A stretch of DNA of 64,000 nt from NCBI GenBank assembly GCA_021734395.1, contig JAIPJB010000003.1:62001-126000 (forward strand). Direction: 5' to 3'. This document shows, one piece after another, positions 1 to 9,208 of the stretch (position 1 is its first letter; each line of letters opens with the position of its first letter). A program made the translations under genes and the position numbers. The notes beneath the pieces are model-generated. The model was not told the DNA's origin. It was given only the letters and a program-made list of their open reading frames with translations, and did no database searches. This DNA comes from Candidatus Altimarinota bacterium. GTDB lineage: Bacteria > Patescibacteriota > Gracilibacteria > UBA4473.

Positions 1-26
1 AGAACATTCATCGTATGTCAGTATAA

Positions 27-56
27 AAAAAGCTCGCACATAGTGCGAGCTTTTTC
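27..56. terminator. Bidirectional rho-independent terminator
   Basis: A perfect 8-bp hairpin (GCTCGCAC / GTGCGAGC, 3-nt loop) is flanked by A5 on the left and T5 on the right, so it can stop transcription in either direction. It lies 14 nt beyond the stop codon of the minus-strand gene that ends at 70 and would also serve a plus-strand gene entering from the left. Confidence 0.85.
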
Positions 57-69
57 CGTTCTTCTTTGT

Positions 70-879
70 TTATCGTTGTTTTAATTCGGAAAGCCGATCC
101 TGCAGAGATTTCCGAGGGTAGGCACGGACATTTCTGAGTTTCATAAGCCGTTGTTTTGCTTCTGATTGACGATCTCGAAGCATTTGGATATCAGGCGTAA
201 TATCGATTGAAGTTCGTTTTCTTGCTGTAGAATTACTCACTGGCCGCAAGAATTGATTCATATTTGGAATATATTTATGACGATAGGGAGACTGCTTTAC
301 TTCTCTCTCATTCTCCTGAGAATTCAAACCTGGAACACCCCATCCTGGTCCTCCCAATACGGGACTTTCTTTTATAGGACTTATTCCCGTTCGAGAATCA
401 TCATTCATATCAACCTCCAGAGCGTCATCACCATACGGCATGATTTCATCCAGAGGTTCAGGCATTGGGACTGGTCCTGGATCTGTATTGTTTTCTTGCT
501 GATCTATTTGTTCTTTCAGTTCCTCTAATTCATGAACGAGGTCTTTTTCTTGTTCTCTCAATTTTTCCATACGATAACGAAGATCTCGCAGTTGTCTTTC
601 CAGAGCATTAAACCGAGCGACAAGTGATACTTTCCCTGTTGATGTTCCAGGTGGATAGGCTCGCCCTGTAGAAGTTCCTGCAGGAATTGCTCTTGAAAAA
701 TCCTGCATGGGTTTCATCTGAATAGGAGCTATGTCCTGCGTTGGAGCTTTTTCTGTTTGGTCTTCTAAGTGTACTGGATCAGTCTGCAATTCCCAATAAG
801 CCTCAGAAGACAAAGCCTCTGATGGAAGAGGGAGCAGAAGAAGAAATGCGAAAGCGAAAAGAAATGAAAACTTTTTCAT
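70..879 (-). CDS. Exported coiled-coil protein, unknown function
   Basis: About 269 aa. I place the start at 879, where the protein opens with MKKFSFLFAFAFLLLLPLPS, a clean Sec signal peptide. The upstream in-frame codons would put an unlikely extension before it. The middle (roughly residues 90-130) is a heptad-rich coiled coil (RFNALERQLRDLRYRMEKLR and onward). A Pro/Asp-rich linker and a basic, Arg/Gln-rich tail follow. No catalytic motif or known domain is recognised. It resembles in style the other small exported basic proteins at 962, 34481 and 48780. No Shine-Dalgarno sequence precedes the start. A terminator follows at 27-56. Confidence 0.8.
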   Translation of the reverse strand: MKKFSFLFAFAFLLLLPLPSEALSSEAYWELQTDPVHLEDQTEKAPTQDIAPIQMKPMQDFSRAIPAGTSTGRAYPPGTSTGKVSLVARFNALERQLRDLRYRMEKLREQEKDLVHELEELKEQIDQQENNTDPGPVPMPEPLDEIMPYGDDALEVDMNDDSRTGISPIKESPVLGGPGWGVPGLNSQENEREVKQSPYRHKYIPNMNQFLRPVSNSTARKRTSIDITPDIQMLRDRQSEAKQRLMKLRNVRAYPRKSLQDRLSELKQR

Positions 880-961
880 AAAAATGGGGGTCAAAAAATA
901 AAGGCAGATTGTATTATAGGAAAAATAACTTTTTCGCAAATAAAATTCTCTTTACGGACTT

Positions 962-1360
962 TTATTTTTGTTGTAAATACCGCCTTCGAATTTGATTTTT
1001 AAAATTTGAAACCCGTCCCCCGCCACTGTATCGATCTTCTTTTCTCTCACGGGCTTTGAGACGTGCTGATCGACGAGCATAATAATAGGTATTGAGAGGT
1101 GTTTCGGTACTGCGTTGCAACTGAGAACGAATTTGTTCTCTCTTCTTTTGATATAAAAAGATGCGACGTTCCTCGGCTGTAGCACTTTTTTTCTGGTCGG
1201 GAAAAAGACGTATTCTTTTTGCTCGAGACTGACGTTCTTGCTGACGACGCTGATAAAATTGAGGCAGATATTCATTCGTCACAGATTCTTCATCAATTGC
1301 CCGCACAAAAAACGGAGGAGCGAGGAGAATGAGTGCCGAAATCAAAAGAATATGTTTCAT
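962..1360 (-). CDS. Small exported Arg-rich protein, unknown function
   Basis: About 132 aa, starting at 1360 with MKHILLISALILLAPPFFVR, a short signal peptide. The mature part is extremely basic and rich in Arg, Gln and Lys (QRRQQERQSRAKRIR, YYYARRSARLKARERKE), with no Cys and no visible fold or active site. It could bind an acidic surface polymer, which is inference only. It sits downstream of dnaE on the same strand, 57 nt away, and may be co-transcribed. It belongs with the small exported basic proteins scattered through the window. Confidence 0.75.
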   Translation of the reverse strand: MKHILLISALILLAPPFFVRAIDEESVTNEYLPQFYQRRQQERQSRAKRIRLFPDQKKSATAEERRIFLYQKKREQIRSQLQRSTETPLNTYYYARRSARLKARERKEDRYSGGGRVSNFKNQIRRRYLQQK

Positions 1361-1417
1361 GATGGAAAAAGAATACTTCTTGGGTATAGGAAAAGAAAAA
1401 AGAAAATGCAAATTCTT

Positions 1418-4400
1418 TTAGCGCAAAAGCTCCTGTATTTTCCGACGGACAGAAGAAGTCAGACGAATAAAAAAAGGAAGTGATATTTTCTGTCCCTGAA
1501 TATGAATTTCGACCGAAGTTCCTTCTGTTGTTTTTTGCTGATATAATAGTTTTTTGAGCTGGTCGACCTTTTCTTTTCGTGTTCCTTTGGGGATATCGAC
1601 TACGAATACTTTCTGTTTTTTTGGTTCAGATATTGTTTTTGCAGAAACATCATTTTTCGCTGTTAATTTTTTTGTTCCATTTTTTTCCTGCCATAATCCT
1701 ACTTCCGAAAGATCTCCTACTTTGATCTCTTCGCCGATCATATTCAAATTCCCATCTCGCTCCTCTATCTTTCCTCGAAGGCGCAAAAAAGTATCTACCT
1801 TGAGTGCTTCTGGAGCGATGTTGTCGTACATATTCGGAAAAATTGCGACTTCTATTTTCCCTGATGTGTCCTCTATTTCGAGAATCGCCATATTTTTTCC
1901 CTTTCGTGTCACAATCTTCCGAACATCGGTCACAATACCATGAATTGTCCGTCGTTTCCCGGCATCTTCTAATTCCGAAAATGTTCCGATTAATTGTCCG
2001 TATTTTTCAAAGTAATCATTCAATCCTTTGAGCGGATGATCCGAAACAAAAAGCCCCAGACTTTCACGTTCCCAGCGAAGAATGTCTTCTTTGGTAGCTT
2101 CTTCCTGGCGCAGTACAAAATCAATACTCCGATCCCCTGCTCCTCCAAAAAGTCCCATTTGCCCGGCTGTGGATTTGGTATGATGTTCTTTTGAAAATGC
2201 CACTAAATCTTCCAGAGAAGAAGCAATCGCTTTGCGATCTCCAAACCCATCCAGCGCTCCGGAAAATGTGAGTGCTTCGAGTGTTTTTTTATTCATAAGT
2301 TTCGCAGGAACACGACGAGCAAAATCCTGAAGTGATTCATATTGCCCATTTCGACGTCGCTCAGAAATAATTTGATAGACTGTTTCTTCGCCGATTCCTT
2401 TTATAGCGGTCAGCCCAAATCTGATTTTTTTGTGCGGAGTTTCTTGTGATGCAAATGATGTTTGCTGTTCGTTTTTTTTATCAGAAATAACCGTAAAATA
2501 AGACCCCGATTCATTAATGGAAGGTGGTAAAACCTCAATGTTCATCGTCCGGCATTCGTTCATTTCCAAAACAATTCTGTCTGTATTATTGCGATCCGTG
2601 GTCATCATTGCCGCCATAAACTCAACCGGATAATTGGCTCGCAAATAGGCGGTTTCATACGCAATTCGGGCATAGCACACCGCGTGAGACCGGTTAAATC
2701 CATATCCAGAAAAAGGTACGACAATCTCATCAAATATTTTTACCGCCAGTTCTTTTTTATATCCTTGAGCAATAGCTCCATCAATAAATCGTTGTCGTTG
2801 CTTGGAGAGAATAGAGGCGATTTTCTTTCCGATAGCCTTGCGCAAAATATCCGCCTCCCCCAGAGAAAACCCAGCAAATTCACGAGCAATCTTCAATACT
2901 TGCTCCTGATACACTGCTATACCATAGGTTTTTTTGAGAATCGGCTCGAGCACCGGATGTAAATATTCTACTTTTTCGGGATGGTGTTTTCCTTCAATGT
3001 AGGTCGGAATATACTCCATAGGACCTGGTCTATAGAGTGCATTCATCGCAACCAAATCTTCAAATTCAGTCGGTTTTAATTCTTTGAGGTATCGCCGCAT
3101 ACCGGCTGATTCGAACTGAAAAACTCCGGTCGTTTCTCCTCGGGCAAGCATCTGAAACACTTTCTCATCATCAACCGGTAAATGGGTTAGGTCGATATCT
3201 TCCCCGGTCGATGCTTTAATATTCTGAATCGTTTTTTCTAGGATAGAAAGATTCTTCAGTCCCAAAAAATCCATTTTTAAAAGTCCTAAATGTTCGAGTT
3301 GCTGATATGGAAATTGCGTGATTTTAATCTTTTCGTCTCCCGGTGCCCATTGCAGAGGCGTCGAACTCATAAGATTTTCTTGGCCGATAATTACCGCACA
3401 GGCGTGAACCGATACATGACGAACACAACCTTCCAGTTTCTTAGCAATTTCAAATACTTTTTTTAGTGTTGCACTTGTGTCGATAAGCGTCTTAAAATCC
3501 TTATTCTTTTCGGCATCGTCCAGTGTGAAACCCGGACGATTGGGCAGCATTTTTGTCAGTGCATTCATTTCCGCAAAAGGAACCCCCAACGCACGACCGA
3601 CATCCTTGAGTGCCGCTTTGGCGGATAATGTTCCGAAAGTACACACACGAGAAACTTTTTCGGCTCCGTATTTTTCGATGACATATTGGAGAACTTCATC
3701 CCGTCTCTCGTCAGAAAAATCAATATCGATATCTGGCATTGAAATACGTTCTGGATTGAGAAATCGCTCAAAAAGCAATTCATACTTGAGCGGATCAATA
3801 TTGGTAATACCCAGCAAATACGAAACAATGGAGCCTGCTGCAGATCCTCGTCCAGGACCAACCGCGATACCATTTTCGCGCGCAAAACGGATAAAATCAG
3901 CCACAATCAAAAAATAAGCTTCAAATCCCATCTTTCCAATAACCGATAGTTCATATTCCAGTCGGTCCCTGACTTCTTCGGAAATATTTTCTCCATAGCG
4001 ATATGATAGATTTTCTGTACAGCGTTTTTGGAGTTGAGAACTCTCACTTTCGCCCTTGGGAACCTCGAAATGCGGCAATAAATTCTGACCAAATGCGAGA
4101 GACAAATCGACCTTTTCGGCAATGTCGAGGGTGTTCTTTCGGGCTTTTTCCAAAACTTCAGCATCGATATAACTCAACTCTGCCGCAATCTCTGAAAATG
4201 ATTTAAAACAATTTCCTTCTGCAAATTGAATACGGCGGGTATCTGATACTTTGAGATTCTTTCCGATGCAGTACAAAACATCTGCTGCCTCTTCTTCGTC
4301 TGGGTCTGTGAAACGAGCATCCGAAGTAATAACCCGCTTGAGTCCTTCTCTTTCTGCTAATTGAACCGCAAATTCATTGAGCTGCCGTTGCTCAGGAAAA

Positions 4401-4939
4401 GAACGGGCCCCCAACTCCACAAAAAGTTGATCTTTTCCGAAGATTTCTTTTAATTTTTTTAACTCTTGCGTCGCTTTCTCTGATCCATGATTGCGTAAAG
4501 CTTTGCCAAGTATTCCTCCGGTAGCCCCAGTAAGAACAAAAAGTCCTTTTTTGTATTCTTCGAGCAACTCCCAATCCACCCGAGGCTTGTAGTAAAACCC
4601 TTCCAAATAAGCATGAGAAATAAGCGTTAAAAGGTTTTGATATCCTTCTTTATTTCGCGCAAGAAGGACGATGTGTCCTTCTTTGCCATCGATTCCGGCT
4701 CGACGCTCAAATCGCGAATCGGAAGCCACAAAGACTTCTGCTCCTAAAATTGGCTTTATTCCTGCTTTTTCGGCCTCTTCATACAACTCTACCAATCCGT
4801 ATCCTCCACCAGTATCGGTCAGAGCTACGGCAGGAGAATCGATACTTTTGGCCTTTTCTAAAATTTTCCGAGGACTGCTGGTAGCCTCCAATAACGAATA
4901 AAATGAGTGTGTGTGTAAATTCACAAAGGGTTTTCCCAT
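1418..4939 (-). CDS. dnaE: DNA polymerase III alpha subunit
   Basis: The replicative polymerase, 1173 aa from the start chosen at 4939 (MGKPFVNLHTHS). The longer reading from 4975 adds 12 non-family residues. The order is an N-terminal PHP domain (1-280), palm and fingers with the catalytic PDIDIDF (D403, D405) and KMDFLG (D557), a helix-hairpin-helix (GLTAIKGIGEE, roughly 855-885) and an OB fold (RTIHGIVTDVRK, roughly 985-1065). The PHP domain keeps HTHS but lacks several usual metal ligands: TDTGG in place of TDHG, GATGG in place of GCLGG, SDARF in place of NDxHY. PHP nuclease activity is therefore doubtful. The small exported-protein gene ending at 962 follows on the same strand. Confidence 0.98.
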   Translation of the reverse strand: MGKPFVNLHTHSFYSLLEATSSPRKILEKAKSIDSPAVALTDTGGGYGLVELYEEAEKAGIKPILGAEVFVASDSRFERRAGIDGKEGHIVLLARNKEGYQNLLTLISHAYLEGFYYKPRVDWELLEEYKKGLFVLTGATGGILGKALRNHGSEKATQELKKLKEIFGKDQLFVELGARSFPEQRQLNEFAVQLAEREGLKRVITSDARFTDPDEEEAADVLYCIGKNLKVSDTRRIQFAEGNCFKSFSEIAAELSYIDAEVLEKARKNTLDIAEKVDLSLAFGQNLLPHFEVPKGESESSQLQKRCTENLSYRYGENISEEVRDRLEYELSVIGKMGFEAYFLIVADFIRFARENGIAVGPGRGSAAGSIVSYLLGITNIDPLKYELLFERFLNPERISMPDIDIDFSDERRDEVLQYVIEKYGAEKVSRVCTFGTLSAKAALKDVGRALGVPFAEMNALTKMLPNRPGFTLDDAEKNKDFKTLIDTSATLKKVFEIAKKLEGCVRHVSVHACAVIIGQENLMSSTPLQWAPGDEKIKITQFPYQQLEHLGLLKMDFLGLKNLSILEKTIQNIKASTGEDIDLTHLPVDDEKVFQMLARGETTGVFQFESAGMRRYLKELKPTEFEDLVAMNALYRPGPMEYIPTYIEGKHHPEKVEYLHPVLEPILKKTYGIAVYQEQVLKIAREFAGFSLGEADILRKAIGKKIASILSKQRQRFIDGAIAQGYKKELAVKIFDEIVVPFSGYGFNRSHAVCYARIAYETAYLRANYPVEFMAAMMTTDRNNTDRIVLEMNECRTMNIEVLPPSINESGSYFTVISDKKNEQQTSFASQETPHKKIRFGLTAIKGIGEETVYQIISERRRNGQYESLQDFARRVPAKLMNKKTLEALTFSGALDGFGDRKAIASSLEDLVAFSKEHHTKSTAGQMGLFGGAGDRSIDFVLRQEEATKEDILRWERESLGLFVSDHPLKGLNDYFEKYGQLIGTFSELEDAGKRRTIHGIVTDVRKIVTRKGKNMAILEIEDTSGKIEVAIFPNMYDNIAPEALKVDTFLRLRGKIEERDGNLNMIGEEIKVGDLSEVGLWQEKNGTKKLTAKNDVSAKTISEPKKQKVFVVDIPKGTRKEKVDQLKKLLYQQKTTEGTSVEIHIQGQKISLPFFIRLTSSVRRKIQELLR

Positions 4940-5043
4940 CAGGGCAATTATCAGGGAAGCCTGATGAATTATCAACGAAAAATATTTTCTTTCACAAAAA
5001 CTCTTTCTTTCGTTCCGTTTCCAACTCGTTGACGTAGATAAAT

Positions 5044-6117
5044 TTACTTAATCCCGTTGGCCAAGAGAATCGATTTGAGTTGATCTTTGTCCTGTGCAAA
5101 ATCCAATGCTGTTTCCTGTGAAATCCTTCCCGAGATAACAAGTCCCGCCAACGACTGTTCGAATTGCACCATGTAACCGGAAGAATCCGTCTGAAGGACA
5201 TTGGGAATCTGATAAATTTTATTCTGTCGGATATAATTTTGAATGGCGTAATTACTGGTCAAGACTTCGTAAGCCAACGTCAGTGAATTCCCATCTTTTG
5301 TCGGAATCAAGCGCTGAGAAATAATCATAGTCAACGCTGCTGATAACTGAGATCGAATTTGATCTTGGTGTTCAGGAGGAAAAACATCGATAATACGTGT
5401 AATGGTTTCGGGACCATTATTGGTGTGGAGTGTTGAAAAAACCATATGTCCGGTCTCTGCCATCGTCAGTACCGAAGAAATAGTTTCGAGGTTTCGCATT
5501 TCTCCCACCAATAAAATATCCGGATCCTCACGAAGTCCGGCAGTAATTCCGTCTTTAAAATTCAGAACATCCCGTCCCACTTCCCGTTGCTGAACTACGC
5601 TCTGAGAAGATGAAATGAGATATTCAATGGGATCTTCAACAGTGAGAATGTGCTCTGTTTTTTGTTTGGCTCGTTCCTGAATCATTGAAGCAAGTGTCGT
5701 CGACTTCCCTTCTCCGGTCGGCCCGACCACGAGAATCAATCCCTGTTTGAGATTGAGAAATTTATCATAGACAAAATCAGGAAATCCCAAGCTTCTACTG
5801 TCCCTGATTTCCCGTGGAATAATTCGGAATGAAGCAGAAACACCGTATTCCTGAAAAAAGGCATTCCCTCGTAAACGTAATCCACTCTGGGTTAATGCCA
5901 AAAAATCCACCTGTCGTCTGTTTTTGAGTATTTCTTTGTGTTCGTCGGCCAATAAAGAATCCAAAAGTTCCTGAATCTGCTCAGGGGTAACTTTTTCTCC
6001 CCCGTTGAGCGGTTTCATTCGGTTGGTAATACGCAGGAAAACAGGTAATCCTGGGGAAATATGAATATCGGAAGCATTTTCTGATTCTGCGTAATCGACA
6101 ATTTTTTCAAAATCCAT
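5044..6117 (-). CDS. pilT: Type IV pilus retraction ATPase PilT
   Basis: A full-length 357-aa hexameric secretion ATPase that depolymerises type IV pili from the cytoplasmic face. Visible are Walker A GPTGEGKST (132-140), the Asp box (EDPIEY, 161-166), Walker B (DPDILLVGEM, 198-207) and the His box (FSTLHTNNGPET, 228-238). The C-terminal stretch NYIRQNKIYQIPNVLQTDSS is typical of PilT rather than of PilB or PilU. An AAAAGG run directly abuts the ATG, so there is no usable Shine-Dalgarno spacing. Two pilin genes lie elsewhere in the window (29824 and 30524), which fits a working pilus. It is followed on the same strand by dnaE. Confidence 0.95.
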   Translation of the reverse strand: MDFEKIVDYAESENASDIHISPGLPVFLRITNRMKPLNGGEKVTPEQIQELLDSLLADEHKEILKNRRQVDFLALTQSGLRLRGNAFFQEYGVSASFRIIPREIRDSRSLGFPDFVYDKFLNLKQGLILVVGPTGEGKSTTLASMIQERAKQKTEHILTVEDPIEYLISSSQSVVQQREVGRDVLNFKDGITAGLREDPDILLVGEMRNLETISSVLTMAETGHMVFSTLHTNNGPETITRIIDVFPPEHQDQIRSQLSAALTMIISQRLIPTKDGNSLTLAYEVLTSNYAIQNYIRQNKIYQIPNVLQTDSSGYMVQFEQSLAGLVISGRISQETALDFAQDKDQLKSILLANGIK

Positions 6118-6236
6118 CCTTTTATTCTATCATAATTATTCTGTTTTTACAAACATTTTCAGAAATATTCCCTGTTTCCTTTCTCTTTGCAAAAACATTT
6201 TTTTGACTACACTGCGACTGAAAAAATACCAAACAT

Positions 6237-8882
6237 ATGCTTCAGAAATTTTTTGATTCTGTTTTCGGGAATTACAACCAAAAACAACTCCGCAAACTCC
6301 AACCATCTGTCGAGGCAATACAGCAAAAAGAAACGGAGCTTCAGTCTTTGACGGATGCGCAACTGCAAAAAAAATTCGCGGACTGGAAAGAAGAACTCAC
6401 CGCTCATCCTGAAAAGCGTGATGAGAAAATGGAAGAGGTTTTTGCCGGTGTTCAAAATGCAGCCAGAAGACTGGTCGGAAAAGAATTCGAAGTGCGAGGC
6501 AAACCTCAAAAATGGAACATGGTGCACTTCGATGTACAGCTTTTGGGAGGTATCGTATTGCATCAGGGAAAAGTCGCCGAAATGAAAACGGGAGAAGGAA
6601 AGACTTTGGTCTGTACGCTCCCAGTAATCTTGAATGCTCTTACCGGAAAAGGAGTGCATGTGATAACGGTCAATGATTATCTCGCTCAGCGTGATGCAGA
6701 ATGGATGGGACCGCTATATGAATTTTGCGGATTAACATATGGCGTTATCGTACACGGAAAAACAACCGAAGAACGCCGTGAAGCATACACTGCTGATATT
6801 ACCTACGGTACGAATAATGAATTTGGGTTTGATTATTTGCGAGACAATATGGCCCAAGACCCAGCAGATCTCGTGCAGCGAGAAATGCACTATGCGATTG
6901 TGGACGAGGTAGACTCGATTTTGATCGATGAAGCAAGAACGCCACTGATTATTTCTTCCCCAGCAGAAGAATCAACGGAAAAATACCAGCACTACTCTAA
7001 AATTATTCCTCAACTCCAAGAAGGAGAAGACTACAATATCGACCTAAAACTGAAGGCTGCCACACTCACCGAAAAAGGTGTCGAAAAATTAGAGAATATT
7101 TTGGGAAAATCAGATCTTTTTACTGAAGGCGGATTTGATGAAGTACACCATATAGAAAACGCTCTCAAAGCAAGAGCTATTTTTGAAAAAGACAAAGACT
7201 ATGTCGTCCGAGACAATCAAGTTGTCATTGTGGATGAATTTACAGGACGCCTAATGCCGGGACGAAGATATTCGGATGGACTGCACCAAGCTCTAGAAGC
7301 CAAAGAAAATGTCGCCATTCAGAAAGAATCGAAAACACTCGCCACGATTACGTTTCAGAATTATTTTCGTCTGTACGACAAACTCGCCGGAATGACCGGA
7401 ACTGCCGAAACTGAAGCCGAAGAGTTTGCCAAAATATACGAATTAGACACCCTCGTCATTCCCACCAATAAGCCCTGTGTCCGGGAAGACCTTGCTGACC
7501 GAATTTTTAAAAACGAACGCGGGAAATTTACCGCTCTGGTTCGAGAAATCAAACGACTGTACGAAAAAGGACAACCGGTCTTAGTCGGAACCATCAACAT
7601 TGATAAATCCGAAATCTTATCACAGTTCCTCACCCAAGAAGGAGTGCCTCATGATGTTCTCAATGCCAAACAGCATGAACGTGAGGCTGAGATTGTCGCC
7701 AAAGCCGGAGAAAAAAAATCCGTGACCATTGCCACCAATATGGCCGGACGAGGAACCGATATAAAACTTGGCGAAGGAGTCATTGATCTAGGCGGACTGG
7801 CAATCTTGGGAACCGAACGACACGAAGCCCGACGAATCGACAATCAGCTTCGTGGACGAGCCGGACGTCAGGGAGATCCCGGATTTTCTCAGTTTTATGT
7901 CTCGATGCAGGATGATCTCATGCGACGCTTCGGCGGAGAACGCATGGGAGCGGTTATGGAAAGAATGCAGATTCCAGAAGACGAGCCAATTGAAAACAAA
8001 ATGATTTCTCGCAGTGTCGAAAACGCTCAGAAAAAAATCGAAGGATTTCACTTTGATGCGCGAAAACATATCGTCCAGTACGACGACGTGATGAATATTC
8101 ATCGCGAAAAAATTTATACTCAGCGACGAAAATTTTTGGGATCGGAAGTTATTTTGGATGATATCGAAGAAATTATGCGAGAGCTGGTTTCTCATCTCGT
8201 ACACATTCACTGCCCTGCTCCTGAAGCCGACAGCAACTGGAATGTAAAGGAAATATGGGAAACCATGAATGCCTTGCATATTCCAGAAAAAGATCCACTG
8301 CAACTCGAAGAACTGGAAGCCTTTCACCATCGCGATGAACTCATCGAAAGCGTGACCAATTATCTTCTGCGCTTGTGGGACGAGAAGAAAAAAACATTCC
8401 CCGAAGAAATCGTGGATAAAATCAGTAAGTATGTGGTGTTGCGATCTATTGATGAATTATGGCTGGAACACATCAATGAAATGACACATTTGCGAGATCG
8501 TGTAGCGCTCTCAGGCTACGCGCAACGAGATCCCGTGATGGAATACAAACGAGAGTCCTACGAGATGTTTCGACGACTCTTGATCAATATCAGAACGAGT
8601 GCCGTACAGAATCTTTTCCGTGTGGAGTTCAAAGAAGATCTGAAGATGCAAAAAGCTGATTATTCGGATGCCAAGACCAATGAAGATCAGATCGAAAATA
8701 CTTTAAACAGACCGGTCTCTACGGGAGACCGGTCTGTAGAGAAACATTATGCTTCTGAAACCCCTGGACGTTCGGTGACAGCCGAAAAACTCGGCGATAA
8801 ATACAAAAACATCGGACGAAATGACCCGTGCCCCTGCGGATCAGGAAAAAAATTCAAGAAGTGTCACGGAAAAGACCTGTAG
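6237..8882 (+). CDS. secA: Preprotein translocase ATPase SecA
   Basis: 881 aa, the motor that drives unfolded preproteins through SecYEG. Walker A is MKTGEGKT (116-123), the DEAD-like Walker B is VDEVDSILIDEA, and helicase motif VI lies in NQLRGRAGRQGD. The C-terminal zinc-binding SEC-C motif is intact (NDPCPCGSG...KKCHG). The variable linker before SEC-C contains a perfect 13-bp inverted repeat (8707-8737) read as ordinary codons, a palindromic sequence tolerated in coding DNA. The many exported proteins in this window are expected clients. A TTGACT box at 6203 and a TACC box at 6227 lie almost on the ATG, so the mRNA may be leaderless. Confidence 0.98.
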   Translation: MLQKFFDSVFGNYNQKQLRKLQPSVEAIQQKETELQSLTDAQLQKKFADWKEELTAHPEKRDEKMEEVFAGVQNAARRLVGKEFEVRGKPQKWNMVHFDVQLLGGIVLHQGKVAEMKTGEGKTLVCTLPVILNALTGKGVHVITVNDYLAQRDAEWMGPLYEFCGLTYGVIVHGKTTEERREAYTADITYGTNNEFGFDYLRDNMAQDPADLVQREMHYAIVDEVDSILIDEARTPLIISSPAEESTEKYQHYSKIIPQLQEGEDYNIDLKLKAATLTEKGVEKLENILGKSDLFTEGGFDEVHHIENALKARAIFEKDKDYVVRDNQVVIVDEFTGRLMPGRRYSDGLHQALEAKENVAIQKESKTLATITFQNYFRLYDKLAGMTGTAETEAEEFAKIYELDTLVIPTNKPCVREDLADRIFKNERGKFTALVREIKRLYEKGQPVLVGTINIDKSEILSQFLTQEGVPHDVLNAKQHEREAEIVAKAGEKKSVTIATNMAGRGTDIKLGEGVIDLGGLAILGTERHEARRIDNQLRGRAGRQGDPGFSQFYVSMQDDLMRRFGGERMGAVMERMQIPEDEPIENKMISRSVENAQKKIEGFHFDARKHIVQYDDVMNIHREKIYTQRRKFLGSEVILDDIEEIMRELVSHLVHIHCPAPEADSNWNVKEIWETMNALHIPEKDPLQLEELEAFHHRDELIESVTNYLLRLWDEKKKTFPEEIVDKISKYVVLRSIDELWLEHINEMTHLRDRVALSGYAQRDPVMEYKRESYEMFRRLLINIRTSAVQNLFRVEFKEDLKMQKADYSDAKTNEDQIENTLNRPVSTGDRSVEKHYASETPGRSVTAEKLGDKYKNIGRNDPCPCGSGKKFKKCHGKDL
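8707..8737. repeat. Perfect inverted repeat inside secA
   Basis: Arms ACAGACCGGTCTC and GAGACCGGTCTGT (13 bp each) enclose a 5-nt spacer. The repeat is translated in frame in the low-conservation linker just before the SEC-C zinc motif. It looks like a palindromic element accepted where the protein tolerates extra residues. Confidence 0.85.
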
Positions 8883-8883
8883 T

Positions 8884-9051
8884 ATTCCCTCCCCCTTAGA
8901 AAAAGGGGGAAAGTACGACTTGTCGGAACAGGGGGATTTTTGTAAAGAATCAAATCTCCCTCTCACTCCCTCTTTTCTAAAGAGGGAGGATTTCTGTTTT
9001 TGAGTTCTGTCATTGCGAGCGACCCGAGGGAGCGTGGCAATCTCTGAATTT
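8884..9051. repeat. Composite intergenic palindromic repeats
   Basis: This gene-free stretch after secA is made of nested inverted repeats. It holds a CCCCCTTAG...AAAAAGGGGG hairpin (about 8891-8912), a CTCCCTCTTTTC/AAAGAGGGAG hairpin (about 8964-8990), and a GTCATTGCGAGC...GGCAATCTC unit (about 9008-9043). The last resembles the repeat that flanks the GIY-YIG gene near 13.2 and 13.6 kb. Repeats of this style occur across many phyla. Confidence 0.75.
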
Positions 9052-9086
9052 GGATTCGAACTCTGGGGTGCTTTGAGTTCGAATCC
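9052..9086. repeat. Palindrome family B, copy 1
   Basis: Arms GGATTCGAACTC and GAGTTCGAATCC form a perfect 12-bp inverted repeat around an 11-nt spacer. Related copies lie at 13677-13711, 24859-24893 and, inside a gene, 37527-37560. Confidence 0.85.
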
Positions 9087-9208
9087 TAAACAAGCTATTA
9101 AAAAACAATTTTTCCTTTCTTTCAACTCAAAATTTTCCCAAATCATTCCGCCTAGGTGAACTTTTGTGGCACAATGACACAAAGACAAAGCCTGCCACCC
9201 ACAACCCC

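Noticed and set aside
253..528. Plus-strand ORF of 91 aa opposite the gene at 70-879
   Set aside because: It is antisense to a gene with a clear signal peptide and coiled coil, and its own translation has no recognisable domain.
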